Part shown: positions 13,236 to 20,477 of the stretch, piece by piece | How positions within the stretch are numbered: position 1 is the first letter of the stretch | Layout of the letters: each line of letters opens with the position of its first letter | Origin: Moraxella lacunata | GTDB taxonomy: Bacteria > Pseudomonadota > Gammaproteobacteria > Pseudomonadales > Moraxellaceae | Direction of reading: 5' to 3' | NCBI RefSeq assembly: GCF_002027545.1 | Contig: NZ_MXAN01000019.1 | Span: forward strand, 50,734-80,756 | DNA length: 30,023 bases | Program-made: the position numbers and the translations under genes | The notes under the pieces: generated by a model | The model's input: the letters and a program-made list of their open reading frames with translations, nothing else | Database searches by the model: none | Told to the model about the DNA's origin: nothing

Positions 13236-14258
13236 TTAGTATTCAAGTGGTGTGTATTCAACAGGTACCCAAGAATAGCCCTTTTTCTCTTGGCGAATAT
13301 GCCCAAGTCCTGGGAATGGCAAGTGAGCCCCTGCAATCCAAGTTTTGTTTTTGGCAAGTTTTGGAAACATCGCCAATCGGCTGGCACGAGCTGATTTTGC
13401 ATTCACATCAAACTCGGCTGCCACACTTGGTTCAGGCAGTTGCAAGGCGTGGTTGTGCAACAAATCGCCCCACACAAACAATTTTTCGCCTTTTGATGAG
13501 ACTTCCACACTGCTATGACCTGGGGTATGCCCTGTGGTTGGCACGGATTTGAAATTTGGGATAATTTCATCGCCCAAATTATAATATTTCACACGCCCTG
13601 CCGCCACATAAGGAGCAACCGCATCTCGTGTCCATTGGGCATATTTTTGGGTATGCTCTGGCATTTGGCTGATAGGCGTGTCTAACCAAAAGGCTTTTTC
13701 TTGATTGGCAATATAAACGGTTGCATTTGGAAATTCCATTTTGCCATTGCGAGTTACGCCACTAAAATGGTCAAAATGCAAATGCATTGGAATAATGGTA
13801 TCCACCTGTTCAGGGCGATAGCCTGATTTAATCAAACTTTCGGCTAATTTACCCACTTTATCATCAAACACATCACCAGAACCTGCGTCAAGTAGCACCA
13901 AATTTTTGCCTGTGTTAATCAAATACCCCGTAACAGCCGTTTGTGCGCCACCATCTGGAAGCATTGGACGAAATTGCCCTGAAATCAACTCATCTAATTG
14001 TTTTTTGGTTAATTTGGTAAACTGTTGATAAACAGGTGTACCAATGGACAAATAACCGTCATACAAAGCGGTAACTTCATAATCGCCAAGCATCATACGA
14101 TAGTAGCCGTCCACTTGGGTGCGTTTTTGTGCTACGGCATTTTCTGTGGGTTGATAAACTGCGTGTGAATGCGAATGCGTACCGTGAGCCATTGCCACCG
14201 AGCTAAAAAGCGAGCCTGCAAGCAATAACGCCGTGCTGATTTTGGATAATGTTTTCAT
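13236..14258 (-). CDS. Periplasmic MBL-fold metallo-hydrolase
   Basis: The 340-residue protein begins with a Sec signal peptide (cleavage expected after SSVAMA) and a His-rich start to the mature chain (HGTHSHSH). The metallo-beta-lactamase zinc motif HLHFDH lies at residues 159-164, with GHTPGHSS and WGDLLHNH further on completing the two-metal site. Such periplasmic enzymes include lactonases and other hydrolases; a beta-lactamase role is not implied. It is divergent from the LysR gene at 14391, which probably controls it through 14337-14392. Confidence 0.87.
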   Translation of the reverse strand: MKTLSKISTALLLAGSLFSSVAMAHGTHSHSHAVYQPTENAVAQKRTQVDGYYRMMLGDYEVTALYDGYLSIGTPVYQQFTKLTKKQLDELISGQFRPMLPDGGAQTAVTGYLINTGKNLVLLDAGSGDVFDDKVGKLAESLIKSGYRPEQVDTIIPMHLHFDHFSGVTRNGKMEFPNATVYIANQEKAFWLDTPISQMPEHTQKYAQWTRDAVAPYVAAGRVKYYNLGDEIIPNFKSVPTTGHTPGHSSVEVSSKGEKLFVWGDLLHNHALQLPEPSVAAEFDVNAKSARASRLAMFPKLAKNKTWIAGAHLPFPGLGHIRQEKKGYSWVPVEYTPLEY

Positions 14259-14336
14259 AAAAAACCTTATAAAATAATGAATAATAGATAAAGCAAAATG
14301 CTCTATCCTGTGAAGTGAGCATATTGTAATGGCTTT

Positions 14337-14392
14337 TTAAATTTGTTAAAATAGCACCAATCAAAAAACACTTTTGCAAAATAAGCATAAAT
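14337..14392. promoter_or_regulatory. LysR-type control region between metallo-hydrolase and lysR-like gene
   Basis: This AT-rich intergenic element is closely similar to 13024-13079. It includes TTTGTTAAAATA and TTTTGCAAAATAAGCATAAAT-like blocks. A related AATTTTGTTAAAATAATC occurs at about 18512-18529 before the alpha/beta hydrolase gene. Confidence 0.65.
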
Positions 14393-15311
14393 GAACCCCA
14401 AAAACACCACCTTTTACGCCCTAGAAATTTTTTTAGCCGTTGCCAAAGAAAAAAACTTTTCCGAAGTTGCTCGCCGTTATGATGTGGCAAGCTCAGTCAT
14501 CTCTCGGCAAATCAAACAGTTAGAAAACGATTTTGGGCAAACGCTGTTTTATCGCAATACCCGCTCCATGACGCTTACCCAAGCTGGCGAGCGGTTTTGT
14601 GGCTACGCCCAAACCATACTGCACCAATTTGACCGTCTGCACCATGATATGTACCAAACCGACAGTGAGCCAACAGGCATTGTCCGCATTAACGCCCCTG
14701 TGTTTTTTGGGCAAAAACACCTAACGCTCCATTTGCCAGAGCTACAAACTCGCTACCCCAAACTCAATATTCATCTAACCCAAACCGATGATTTTATTGA
14801 CCCATACAGCCAAACGGCGGATTTGATTGTGCGTGTGGCAAGCCTTGCCGACAGCAATTTAAAGATGAAAATCATCGCTCGCCAGCGACATTTTCTTTTG
14901 GCATCGCCCAACTTTTTGGATAAATTTGGCACACCTAAAAGCACGGACGATTTGCCCCATTATCAAGGCTTGTTTTATCGTGGACAGCTTGGGGTTTTGC
15001 ATTGGCGGTTTGGCAAGGCAGGGCAAATCATTGATGGACAGCCTTATTTTGTTAGCAACAACGCCACGAGTTTGATAGAAATGGCGGTCAATGGCTTGGG
15101 GATTGTGATGATGCCCGATTGGGCAGTGGCGGACGAAATCCGCTCGGGCAAACTTATTCCCATTTTGGCGGATACACCCATTTCCAGCGATTTGCAAGAC
15201 ATCTACATCGCCCTACTCACGCCACAAAGTACCTACCGCCCACACAATGTACAGGCAGTTATGGATTTTTTAGTAGAAAAATGGAATCAGGGGGAAGATT
15301 GGCGGGTTTAA
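14391..15311 (+). CDS. LysR family transcriptional regulator
   Basis: This 306-residue protein has an N-terminal winged helix-turn-helix (residues about 8-65, SEVARRYDVASSVISRQIKQ) and a periplasmic-binding-like effector domain (about 90-295). It belongs to the CrgA/DsdC-like group that often regulates a divergent enzyme gene. The metallo-hydrolase gene is divergent, and a near copy of the shared control region stands before the nitroreductase gene, so both may be targets. The effector is unknown. The ATG at 14391 lies at the edge of the conserved control element. Confidence 0.88.
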   Translation: MNPKNTTFYALEIFLAVAKEKNFSEVARRYDVASSVISRQIKQLENDFGQTLFYRNTRSMTLTQAGERFCGYAQTILHQFDRLHHDMYQTDSEPTGIVRINAPVFFGQKHLTLHLPELQTRYPKLNIHLTQTDDFIDPYSQTADLIVRVASLADSNLKMKIIARQRHFLLASPNFLDKFGTPKSTDDLPHYQGLFYRGQLGVLHWRFGKAGQIIDGQPYFVSNNATSLIEMAVNGLGIVMMPDWAVADEIRSGKLIPILADTPISSDLQDIYIALLTPQSTYRPHNVQAVMDFLVEKWNQGEDWRV

Positions 15312-15321
15312 TTTTTATAGC

Positions 15322-15360
15322 AAAAAACACCGCCTATCCCACGATAAACGGTGTTTTTTT
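15322..15360 (+). terminator. Intrinsic terminator of the lysR-like gene
   Basis: The hairpin AAAAAACACCG / CGGTGTTTTTT starts a few bases after the LysR stop. Confidence 0.8.
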
Positions 15361-15460
15361 AAACTAAACTTTCAAAATCTGACATTGTCAATATCATGCA
15401 ATTTATTTTTGGGAAAGTGGTTTTTGGATTTGGAAGGATAATTTTAGGAAATTAAAAAAG

Positions 15461-15490
15461 AAAAAACACCACCCATTTGGACGGTGTTTA
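15461..15490 (-). terminator. Intrinsic terminator of the ABM lipoprotein gene
   Basis: This imperfect hairpin AACACCACCC / GGACGGTGTT has a short loop and lies next to the stop at 15495 on the minus strand. It belongs to the same stem family as the others, with two mismatches. Confidence 0.6.
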
Positions 15491-15494
15491 TCAT

Positions 15495-15926
15495 TTATTT
15501 CCCCATTTTTCGCCCAAAAGGCATATCCGATTCAATCACTTTAAATAAACTCGGATAAAACACCACGCCTTCCACTTGGTTGTCAGGCAGGGCTTCACGC
15601 ATTTTGGCGGTGGCGTTTTTAAAATCATCGGCACTACGCCAGCGAGCGACATTTACCAGATGAAATTTGCCATTGGGGTCAAGGTTTTGGTGCAACTGCG
15701 TGCTGATGTAGCCGTCTTGGGTTTGCAAGAAATCACGGGCTTTTTGCCACGATTGCAAGGCTTCGGCTTCTTTGCCTTTTGGCACTTCAAAGGCGTTAAT
15801 CAGCACCACGCTGTTTTGCCATTCGGCTCGTTTGCCTTGCCAATGCTCCGCTTTATTTGCCATACCGCAAGCACTCAAAACGCTTGTCATCACCAAGGCG
15901 GTTGCCAATAATTTGATTGATTTCAT
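15495..15926 (-). CDS. ABM-domain lipoprotein
   Basis: This 143-residue protein has a lipoprotein signal with lipobox LSAC and one antibiotic-biosynthesis-monooxygenase (ABM) ferredoxin-like domain: VVLINAFEVPKGKEAEAL ... GYISTQLHQNL ... VNVARWRSADDF. ABM proteins are dimeric and either oxidise quinol-like compounds without cofactor or bind haem or small ligands. A membrane-anchored version facing the periplasm is less common and its substrate is unknown. The start has a strong AGGAG. It has its own terminator and appears monocistronic. Confidence 0.85.
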   Translation of the reverse strand: MKSIKLLATALVMTSVLSACGMANKAEHWQGKRAEWQNSVVLINAFEVPKGKEAEALQSWQKARDFLQTQDGYISTQLHQNLDPNGKFHLVNVARWRSADDFKNATAKMREALPDNQVEGVVFYPSLFKVIESDMPFGRKMGK

Positions 15927-15997
15927 GGATATACTCCTATTAACTTATGCGGTTTCAATTTTTTACCCTTAGCACGGCAAACCGCTACCATACTAGG

Positions 15998-16145
15998 TAT
16001 TACCACCAAACATTAAACTTCCTGCAAAACTAGGTTTTCCGTTCGCCCTGAGCTTGTCGAAGGGTAGCGGAAAACCGTTATGGGCAGGCATGGCTCGCCA
16101 CGAACGGTTTTCTTCAATTGGAGTTTTGCAGGAAGTCTATTACCA
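15998..16145. repeat. REP-like palindromic repeat, copy A
   Basis: A core with CCGTTCGCCCTGAGCTTGTC and CACGAACGG is enclosed by perfect 15-bp arms ACTTCCTGCAAAACT (16017-16031) and its complement (16122-16136). Direct repeats TATTACCA at 15998-16005 and 16138-16145 could be a target duplication. The core recurs at 18563-18645. The CCCTGAGCTTGTCGAAGGG block is a repeat type seen in many proteobacteria. No gene is found in the surrounding 15927-16186. Confidence 0.75.
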
Positions 16146-16186
16146 AATTTAAGGATTGGTTAATTTATGGTATTTCTCATCTAAAA

Positions 16187-16630
16187 TCATTTGCTTTTTC
16201 TGATGCCAAAGCCGTCTTTCATTGACAAAAACATCAGCCGTAAATTAACCGTCCCTGCCAACAATTCCACGCCTTGCACCGCATAAAAAACGGTGTCAAA
16301 TTCGCCAGCGCTCGCCTTGTGGCACAGATAAAACGCACAGGGCAACAAAATCAACAGCCCATTGACGGCAATCATCGGCATGCGTTTTTTCTTGGCAAGG
16401 ATTTTGGGGTGTTTGGACTTTGCCCCCATTTTCATACCGCTCACCCCAGTCATTGCCATTGCCAACATCAGTAAAAACACGCCATAAGCAATCGCATTTT
16501 TGACCCAAATCACCGCTTCTTCTGACAAAAAAATCTCGCTGATTAAAGTGCTTGTCCAAAAAGTGCCAATCAATAACGTGGCGATTATCGCCGTGAATTT
16601 GTGTAGGGTGCGAAGGGTGTCTCGTGTCAT
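16187..16630 (-). CDS. Small four-helix membrane protein under MarR control
   Basis: This 147-residue protein has about four hydrophobic helices and no recognisable catalytic motif. A His in LHKFTAII near the N-terminus and a basic loop (KSKHPKILAKKKR) on the cytoplasmic side stand out. I do not recognise the family with certainty. The start at 16630 (MTRDTLRTLHKF) follows GGAG; the longer frame upstream would begin inside the operator region. It is divergent from a marR gene, and three identical dyads lie between them, so it is likely the target of that MarR and may protect against a toxic compound. Confidence 0.75.
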   Translation of the reverse strand: MTRDTLRTLHKFTAIIATLLIGTFWTSTLISEIFLSEEAVIWVKNAIAYGVFLLMLAMAMTGVSGMKMGAKSKHPKILAKKKRMPMIAVNGLLILLPCAFYLCHKASAGEFDTVFYAVQGVELLAGTVNLRLMFLSMKDGFGIRKSK

Positions 16631-16647
16631 CTTGGTCTCCAAAAAAT

Positions 16648-16720
16648 ATAGCAAGCTATCAAATTAAAAATAGTATAGCACGCTATGTATTTATATAGCA
16701 AGCTATTTTTATGCTATAAT
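16648..16720. promoter_or_regulatory. Divergent promoters with three MarR operators
   Basis: Three dyads ATAGC-NN-GCTAT lie at 16648-16659, 16675-16686 and 16695-16706. For the leftward gene there is a -35 TTGCTA (16696-16701), an 18-bp spacer and a -10 TATACT (16672-16677). For the rightward marR gene there is an extended -10, TGCTATAAT, with TATAAT at 16715-16720. Repressor on the dyads would close both promoters. Confidence 0.75.
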
Positions 16721-16739
16721 GACAAAAAATTTATGACTA

Positions 16740-16941
16740 GGGCGTGCCTGCCTTTTGTATTTGCAATGAAAAATGAGAAAAATCGCCCGTTTTTCAAGGA
16801 AAAGTCCGCAGTTGATATTGAAATATCAACAAGGATTTTGACGATGAAAAACAAGATTTAGCCATTTTTCATGCAAAAACGGTTGATTTACTTATAAAAA
16901 TCTTTAAATCACAAATAGTGTTATAAAGGGCAGGCACGCCC
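16740..16941. mobile_element. 202-bp MITE with 13-bp terminal inverted repeats
   Basis: Perfect inverted ends GGGCGTGCCTGCC and GGCAGGCACGCCC are flanked by TA at 16738-16739 and 16942-16943, again an IS630/mariner-style signature. There is no transposase ORF. It sits between the marR promoter and its start codon, so it lengthens the marR leader by about 200 nt. Its ends are unrelated to those of the 89-bp element. Confidence 0.85.
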
Positions 16942-16965
16942 TAATTGTTTTTAAAGGAAATTTTT

Positions 16966-17409
16966 ATGCAAAGAACCGCATCCGCAGGCTACCTGATGAA
17001 CCACATTGCCCGCCAATTCGCCATTTTGTTAAACGAAGGGTTAAGTCCCTTGGGGGTGTCGCCCGCCCAATTCCCCATTTTGCTGACCCTGTGGGAAAAA
17101 GACGGATTGAGCCAAAACGAGCTGGTAGAAATTGCCGATTTAAAGCAAGCGACCATTGCCAACACGCTTGCCCGCATGGAAAGAGACGGCTTGATTGTGC
17201 GAGAACCGCACCCAACAGACGCACGCATTCGCCTGATTATGCTGACCGACCACGCCAAAGCCCTGCAAGAGCAAGCGACCGCCATTGCCCAAAAAATCAA
17301 CCAAACCGCCCTGTCGGTGCTGACGGACGATGAGCAAGTGGCGTTTATCCAAATGATGAATAAAGTTGTGGCACAGCAGAAAATGATGATAGAGAATAAG
17401 GTGGGTTGA
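16966..17409 (+). CDS. MarR family repressor
   Basis: This 147-residue winged-helix protein has the recognition region LSQNELVEIADLKQATIANTL (about residues 46-66, shown split: SQNELVEIADLKQATIANT) and the wing REPHPTDARIRLIML. The ATG at 16966 follows AAAGGAAA; an in-frame TTG at 16945 is unlikely. It is divergent from the small membrane protein and shares three operators with it. It differs from the two MarR paralogues of the PACE modules. The gene ends in an exact Neisseriaceae-type uptake sequence, which suggests transfer from that family. Confidence 0.88.
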   Translation: MQRTASAGYLMNHIARQFAILLNEGLSPLGVSPAQFPILLTLWEKDGLSQNELVEIADLKQATIANTLARMERDGLIVREPHPTDARIRLIMLTDHAKALQEQATAIAQKINQTALSVLTDDEQVAFIQMMNKVVAQQKMMIENKVG

Positions 17410-17428
17410 AAATATTTTGAACTTAATT

Positions 17429-17471
17429 TCAGGCAGCCTGAAAACAAAAAACACCGCTTTCACGGTGTTTT
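17429..17471. terminator. DNA uptake-like sequence followed by terminator hairpin
   Basis: TTCAGGCAGCCTGAA (17429-17443) contains AGGCAGCCTGAA, which I recall as the Kingella dialect of the DNA uptake sequence. It is followed by the hairpin AAAACACCG / CGGTGTTTT (17447-17471), shared by the convergent marR and hydrolase genes. Confidence 0.75.
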
Positions 17472-17476
17472 CATCA

Positions 17477-18400
17477 TCAACGCTTTATCATCACGTCTTG
17501 CCAATTTGGATTGCGTTCTAATTCAGCGAGTATTTTGCCCGCCTGTTCATCACGCTTTAAATGATACATAAACCAAGCGGTCATATAGCCGTCTGCACGA
17601 AACAGCATATCGCCGTGGTCGGTGTTTTTTCTGCGAGCGAAAACCGCCCATTGACCATTTTGGATTTTGTGGTGATTTTCTTGTAGCGACGACAAAGGGG
17701 CAATACCGCTATCAGGTTTGCCATTGCCACCGTCAATCTTGCCCGTACCCGATACGGCAAAATACGGCGTGCGAATTTGGCGAATGTCATAATCCCATTT
17801 CAAGCCATTTGCCAATGCCAATTTTGGGGTACTGGCAGTATAAACCGCTTTAAACTGGTGCGAATTGGCAAAACGGGTTGCCCCATTGATTGCCCCCACA
17901 CCGCCTTGCGAATGTCCGCTAATGCCTGCATTGCGGGTATTTAATTTGTTGTAAAATATGGAATTTTTATCCGAATTAAGTTTGTCAAGCAAAGCCAGAG
18001 ACTGTGATGACGAATCGCCACGAAAGCTTTCTTTATCGTCATTGCCAATCACGACAAAACCCCAACTTGCCAAATGTTCAAACACGAGTTCGTATTTGTA
18101 ATACGCAGTGCCTGTGCCATTGGCAAACACCACCACAGGCAATTTGCTCATGCTGGCGATGTTGGCAGGATACCAAATTTTGTATTCTTGATAGCGATTT
18201 TGACCACTCGGCACAATTTGCGATGACACGGCAAATTGTCCCATTTTTGTGTACTGGGCTTCAATCGGCATTAAGCCTTGAATTTGCTCGGTGTAATTGG
18301 CAGGGACGGCAGGTTTTTGGTCTAATTTATCCAGAGTATAGCAGGCACTTATAGCCAACGTACCCAATAAAACACTGGTTAATAATACATTGATTTTCAT
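17477..18400 (-). CDS. Alpha/beta hydrolase lipoprotein (lipase/PET-hydrolase-like fold)
   Basis: The 307-residue protein has a lipoprotein signal with lipobox ISAC. The mature chain has the nucleophile elbow GHSQGG, a glycine-rich oxyanion segment FANGTGTAYYKY, an Asp candidate in the SGTGKIDGG region and the catalytic His in NTDHGDM. The layout is that of chlorophyllase/cutinase-like hydrolases acting on esters outside the cell. Substrate is unknown. The upstream region contains AATTTTGTTAAAATAATC, like the LysR-type elements at 13024 and 14337. The TetR gene at 18691 is divergent and another candidate regulator. Confidence 0.83.
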   Translation of the reverse strand: MKINVLLTSVLLGTLAISACYTLDKLDQKPAVPANYTEQIQGLMPIEAQYTKMGQFAVSSQIVPSGQNRYQEYKIWYPANIASMSKLPVVVFANGTGTAYYKYELVFEHLASWGFVVIGNDDKESFRGDSSSQSLALLDKLNSDKNSIFYNKLNTRNAGISGHSQGGVGAINGATRFANSHQFKAVYTASTPKLALANGLKWDYDIRQIRTPYFAVSGTGKIDGGNGKPDSGIAPLSSLQENHHKIQNGQWAVFARRKNTDHGDMLFRADGYMTAWFMYHLKRDEQAGKILAELERNPNWQDVMIKR

Positions 18401-18690
18401 AAAATTATCTCTTAAATAAAACCTTATTTTATAAAAACCTTTTTATAAAATCCAACCCAAATCCAAAACTGCGACAAAAAAGCGAATTTGTTGCAGTTTT
18501 TAAAATGATTTTAATTTTGTTAAAATAATCAAAAATTGGTAGTAGTCTAAAAAGTATGCCAAACTAGGTTTTCCGTTCGCCCTGAGCCTGCCTGCGGGTA
18601 GGAAAACCGTTAGGTTGCCCAAGCTCACCACGAACGGTTTTCCTTGTAGCATACTTTTTGAACCAGAGCCCAAAAATTTAAGAGTTAATA
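18401..18690. other. Intergenic region with REP-like repeat
   Basis: There is no gene. It holds the hydrolase promoter region, the AATTTTGTTAAAATAATC block at about 18512-18529 and REP-like copy B at 18549-18659. Confidence 0.6.
18549..18659. repeat. REP-like palindromic repeat, copy B
   Basis: The core is shared with copy A (ACTAGGTTTTCCGTTCGCCC at 18563 and CACGAACGGTTTTC near its end). The outer arms AAAAAGTATGC (18549-18559) and GCATACTTTTT (18649-18659) are perfectly complementary but unrelated to the arms of copy A. Confidence 0.75.
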
Positions 18691-19224
18691 ATGAAACATA
18701 CCTTAAATACCCATATCAAACACTATATCGCCCAAGCCCTGATTTTATTGCTCAAACAAAAACCATTTGATGAAATTAAAATCAATGAAATTTGCCAAAA
18801 AGCAGGGGTAAACCGCTCGTCTTTTTACCGCAACTTTGCCAATAAAGAACAGGCGATTGTGTTTTATTTACAGCTTAATATGTTGCCTGCGTTTTTGGCT
18901 CGTCAGCCTTTTACTCGTACAAAAGATATTTTTGTGGCGATATTTCACAGCGTCAATGATATGGGCGATGTCGTGGATTTGTTGTATGTCAATGATTTAT
19001 CGCATATTTTTTTGAAATACATTAAAGATTGTTGCGGGGCAAAACCTGTTTTTGATGACGATGAAGCCTATCGCACCAGTCTGATTATGGGACTGGTATT
19101 TGGCTCGCTTGATGAATGGATACGGCGTGGGCGTGTGCAAACGCCTGATGATATGGCAGATAAAATCGGCAAACATTTGGCAAGGATTGGAGAAAATTGG
19201 GACGCATTGCCCGATGAAAGCTAG
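18691..19224 (+). CDS. TetR family transcriptional regulator
   Basis: This 177-residue protein has an N-terminal TetR helix-turn-helix (about residues 10-58: INEICQKAGVNRSSFYRNFA) and a helical ligand domain. The C-terminal half resembles the TetR_C group with a WI-R-G-type end (LDEWIRRGRVQTPDDMAD). Its stop codon overlaps that of the convergent MarR gene in a CTAG tetranucleotide, with no terminator between them. The target is unknown; the divergent hydrolase lipoprotein and the PACE module are the nearest candidates. Confidence 0.85.
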   Translation: MKHTLNTHIKHYIAQALILLLKQKPFDEIKINEICQKAGVNRSSFYRNFANKEQAIVFYLQLNMLPAFLARQPFTRTKDIFVAIFHSVNDMGDVVDLLYVNDLSHIFLKYIKDCCGAKPVFDDDEAYRTSLIMGLVFGSLDEWIRRGRVQTPDDMADKIGKHLARIGENWDALPDES

Positions 19225-19646
19225 ATTTGCCCACTCATCACCCGCTCCAACTCCCCCACAAAGGCTTGCATCTTGCCTGCCAGCTTGTCCGCTCGTCTCG
19301 CCCCAAACGCCATAACCGCACGGCTTTCCATGTCGTCAAGTTCATTGATGATTGGCATGGCAAACGCACACCCATGCTCGGTCAGCTCCATGAGCTTTTC
19401 TCGTCCGTCTGCGGTGCTATCAAACGCCAACAGTCCGTCCTTATGGAGCTTTTGGCAGGTGGCAGAGACAGTTTGTTTGGGCAGTGTCCACGTTTGCCAA
19501 ATCTCTTTTTGCGTGCAAACGCCTTGTTTGACAAGGGTATGTAGCACGGCGAGCGTGGCATAATTTATCCCCTTGCTCTTCGCCCACGTCTCGTACAACC
19601 CATACAGATGACTGGCGGTTTGCCCAAAATGGTCAAATGAATTCAT
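19221..19646 (-). CDS. MarR family repressor, module copy 2
   Basis: This 141-residue regulator is paralogous to the one at 1758-2186, with shared MNSFD.FGQTASH, NYATLAVLH, LPKQT.SATCQKLHKDGLLAF (long match described in pieces) and FVGELERVMS. It overlaps the PACE stop by 4 bp (ATGA), so it is translationally coupled to the pump. The tandem dyads at 20108-20144 are its probable operators. Similar DNA-reading helices in both paralogues suggest that each could bind the operators of the other. Confidence 0.87.
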   Translation of the reverse strand: MNSFDHFGQTASHLYGLYETWAKSKGINYATLAVLHTLVKQGVCTQKEIWQTWTLPKQTVSATCQKLHKDGLLAFDSTADGREKLMELTEHGCAFAMPIINELDDMESRAVMAFGARRADKLAGKMQAFVGELERVMSGQI

Positions 19647-20083
19647 GCGATTTTCCCGACAAATTTTAGGCGGATATTGTCATAAATCCAATTAAAAATC
19701 AAGGCATACACCATGACCGACAGCGTAATGCCCAAATCCGCCAAAAATGCCTGCCACAGGGTCAGCTTTAACAAATACGCCATGACAGGAATGGTAAAAA
19801 TAAGCAAACCCGTCTCAAAGGCAACGGTATGAAACACACGCACACGCACGCCCCGAGTCTCACGGGGTGCGGTAAAGACCTTGTCAAAACCATAATTAAA
19901 CACAAAATTCCACACCGTCGCCAAAAACGAAATGGCAAATCCCACGCCAAAAGCGAGCCCCACTTCGGTGTCCGAAAACAGCAAAATGAGCGACATACCC
20001 AGCACAATCGCCCCAATCTCAAACAAAATGGCATGGATAAAGCGTTCTTTTAGGGTCATGGCGGTGGGGTTGGTTTGGCTCAT
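19643..20083 (-). CDS. PACE family multidrug/biocide efflux transporter (intact)
   Basis: This 146-residue inner-membrane protein has four helices in two BTP repeats. The conserved TM1 glutamate is Glu22 in LFEIGA (Glu15 in Acinetobacter AceI). The family core WNFVFNYGFDKVF, the second-repeat FHTVAFETGLL and the ending FNWIYDNIRLKF are all present. PACE pumps exchange protons for chlorhexidine, acriflavine or short diamines. It is the functional counterpart of the frameshifted gene at 2173-2647. Promoter and operators lie at 20108-20152. Confidence 0.92.
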   Translation of the reverse strand: MSQTNPTAMTLKERFIHAILFEIGAIVLGMSLILLFSDTEVGLAFGVGFAISFLATVWNFVFNYGFDKVFTAPRETRGVRVRVFHTVAFETGLLIFTIPVMAYLLKLTLWQAFLADLGITLSVMVYALIFNWIYDNIRLKFVGKIA

Positions 20084-20107
20084 GGCTTACCCTGTCAATG
20101 AATAAAT

Positions 20108-20152
20108 AGTCTAAATTGGGACTATTATAGTCTTATTATGGACTATTTGCAA
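20108..20152 (-). promoter_or_regulatory. PACE-marR promoter with two MarR operator dyads, copy 2
   Basis: Minus-strand -35 TTGCAA (20147-20152), 17-bp spacer and -10 TATAAT (20124-20129). Dyads AGTC-N8-GACT lie at 20108-20123 and 20129-20144, with centres 21 bp apart, matching copy 1 (2663-2708) in motif and placement. Confidence 0.8.
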
Positions 20153-20187
20153 GGGGAAAAATGACTATTTATTTTGGGTAAAAATGG

Positions 20188-20193
20188 TATAAT
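20188..20193 (+). promoter_or_regulatory. Extended -10 of the DUF333 gene, copy 2
   Basis: TGGTATAAT lies about 30 bp before the start at 20224. No good -35 is visible. Copy 1 lacks an obvious equivalent. Confidence 0.5.
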
Positions 20194-20223
20194 GGCGTTT
20201 TATTTTTTTTAAAAAGGCTTTTT

Positions 20224-20466
20224 ATGGAAACAGTCGCCCTATTAGGTATCACCATAACCGCCCTAACTCTAACCGCTTGCACCACAACCAACCCTGCTCC
20301 GAGCCACAAAGTTGGCGTGGCAAATCCTGCATCCGAATTTTGTGTCAAACAAGGTGGAAAATCTGAGATTCGCAAAAGTGCAGACGGCTCAGAATATGGC
20401 GTGTGCCATTTGCCAAATGGTCAAGTGGTAGAAGAGTGGGAATTTTTCCGTCAACATCAAGAGTGA
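20224..20466 (+). CDS. DUF333 domain small lipoprotein, module copy 2
   Basis: This 80-residue lipoprotein (lipobox LTAC) has a DUF333 domain nearly identical to that of 2944-3180 (NPASEFC, QGGK.EIRK.ADGSEYGVCH, VVEEWEFFRQH). It is divergent from PACE/marR and probably shares control with them. Conservation of the domain is much higher than that of the signal peptide and linker, indicating that both copies have been under selection. Confidence 0.87.
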   Translation: METVALLGITITALTLTACTTTNPAPSHKVGVANPASEFCVKQGGKSEIRKSADGSEYGVCHLPNGQVVEEWEFFRQHQE

Positions 20467-20477
20467 TTTTTGTGATA

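Noticed and set aside
13236..14258. Beta-lactamase resistance gene
   Set aside because: The HxHxDH motif only shows the MBL superfamily. The length, the N-terminal region and the LysR-linked context do not identify a beta-lactam hydrolase.
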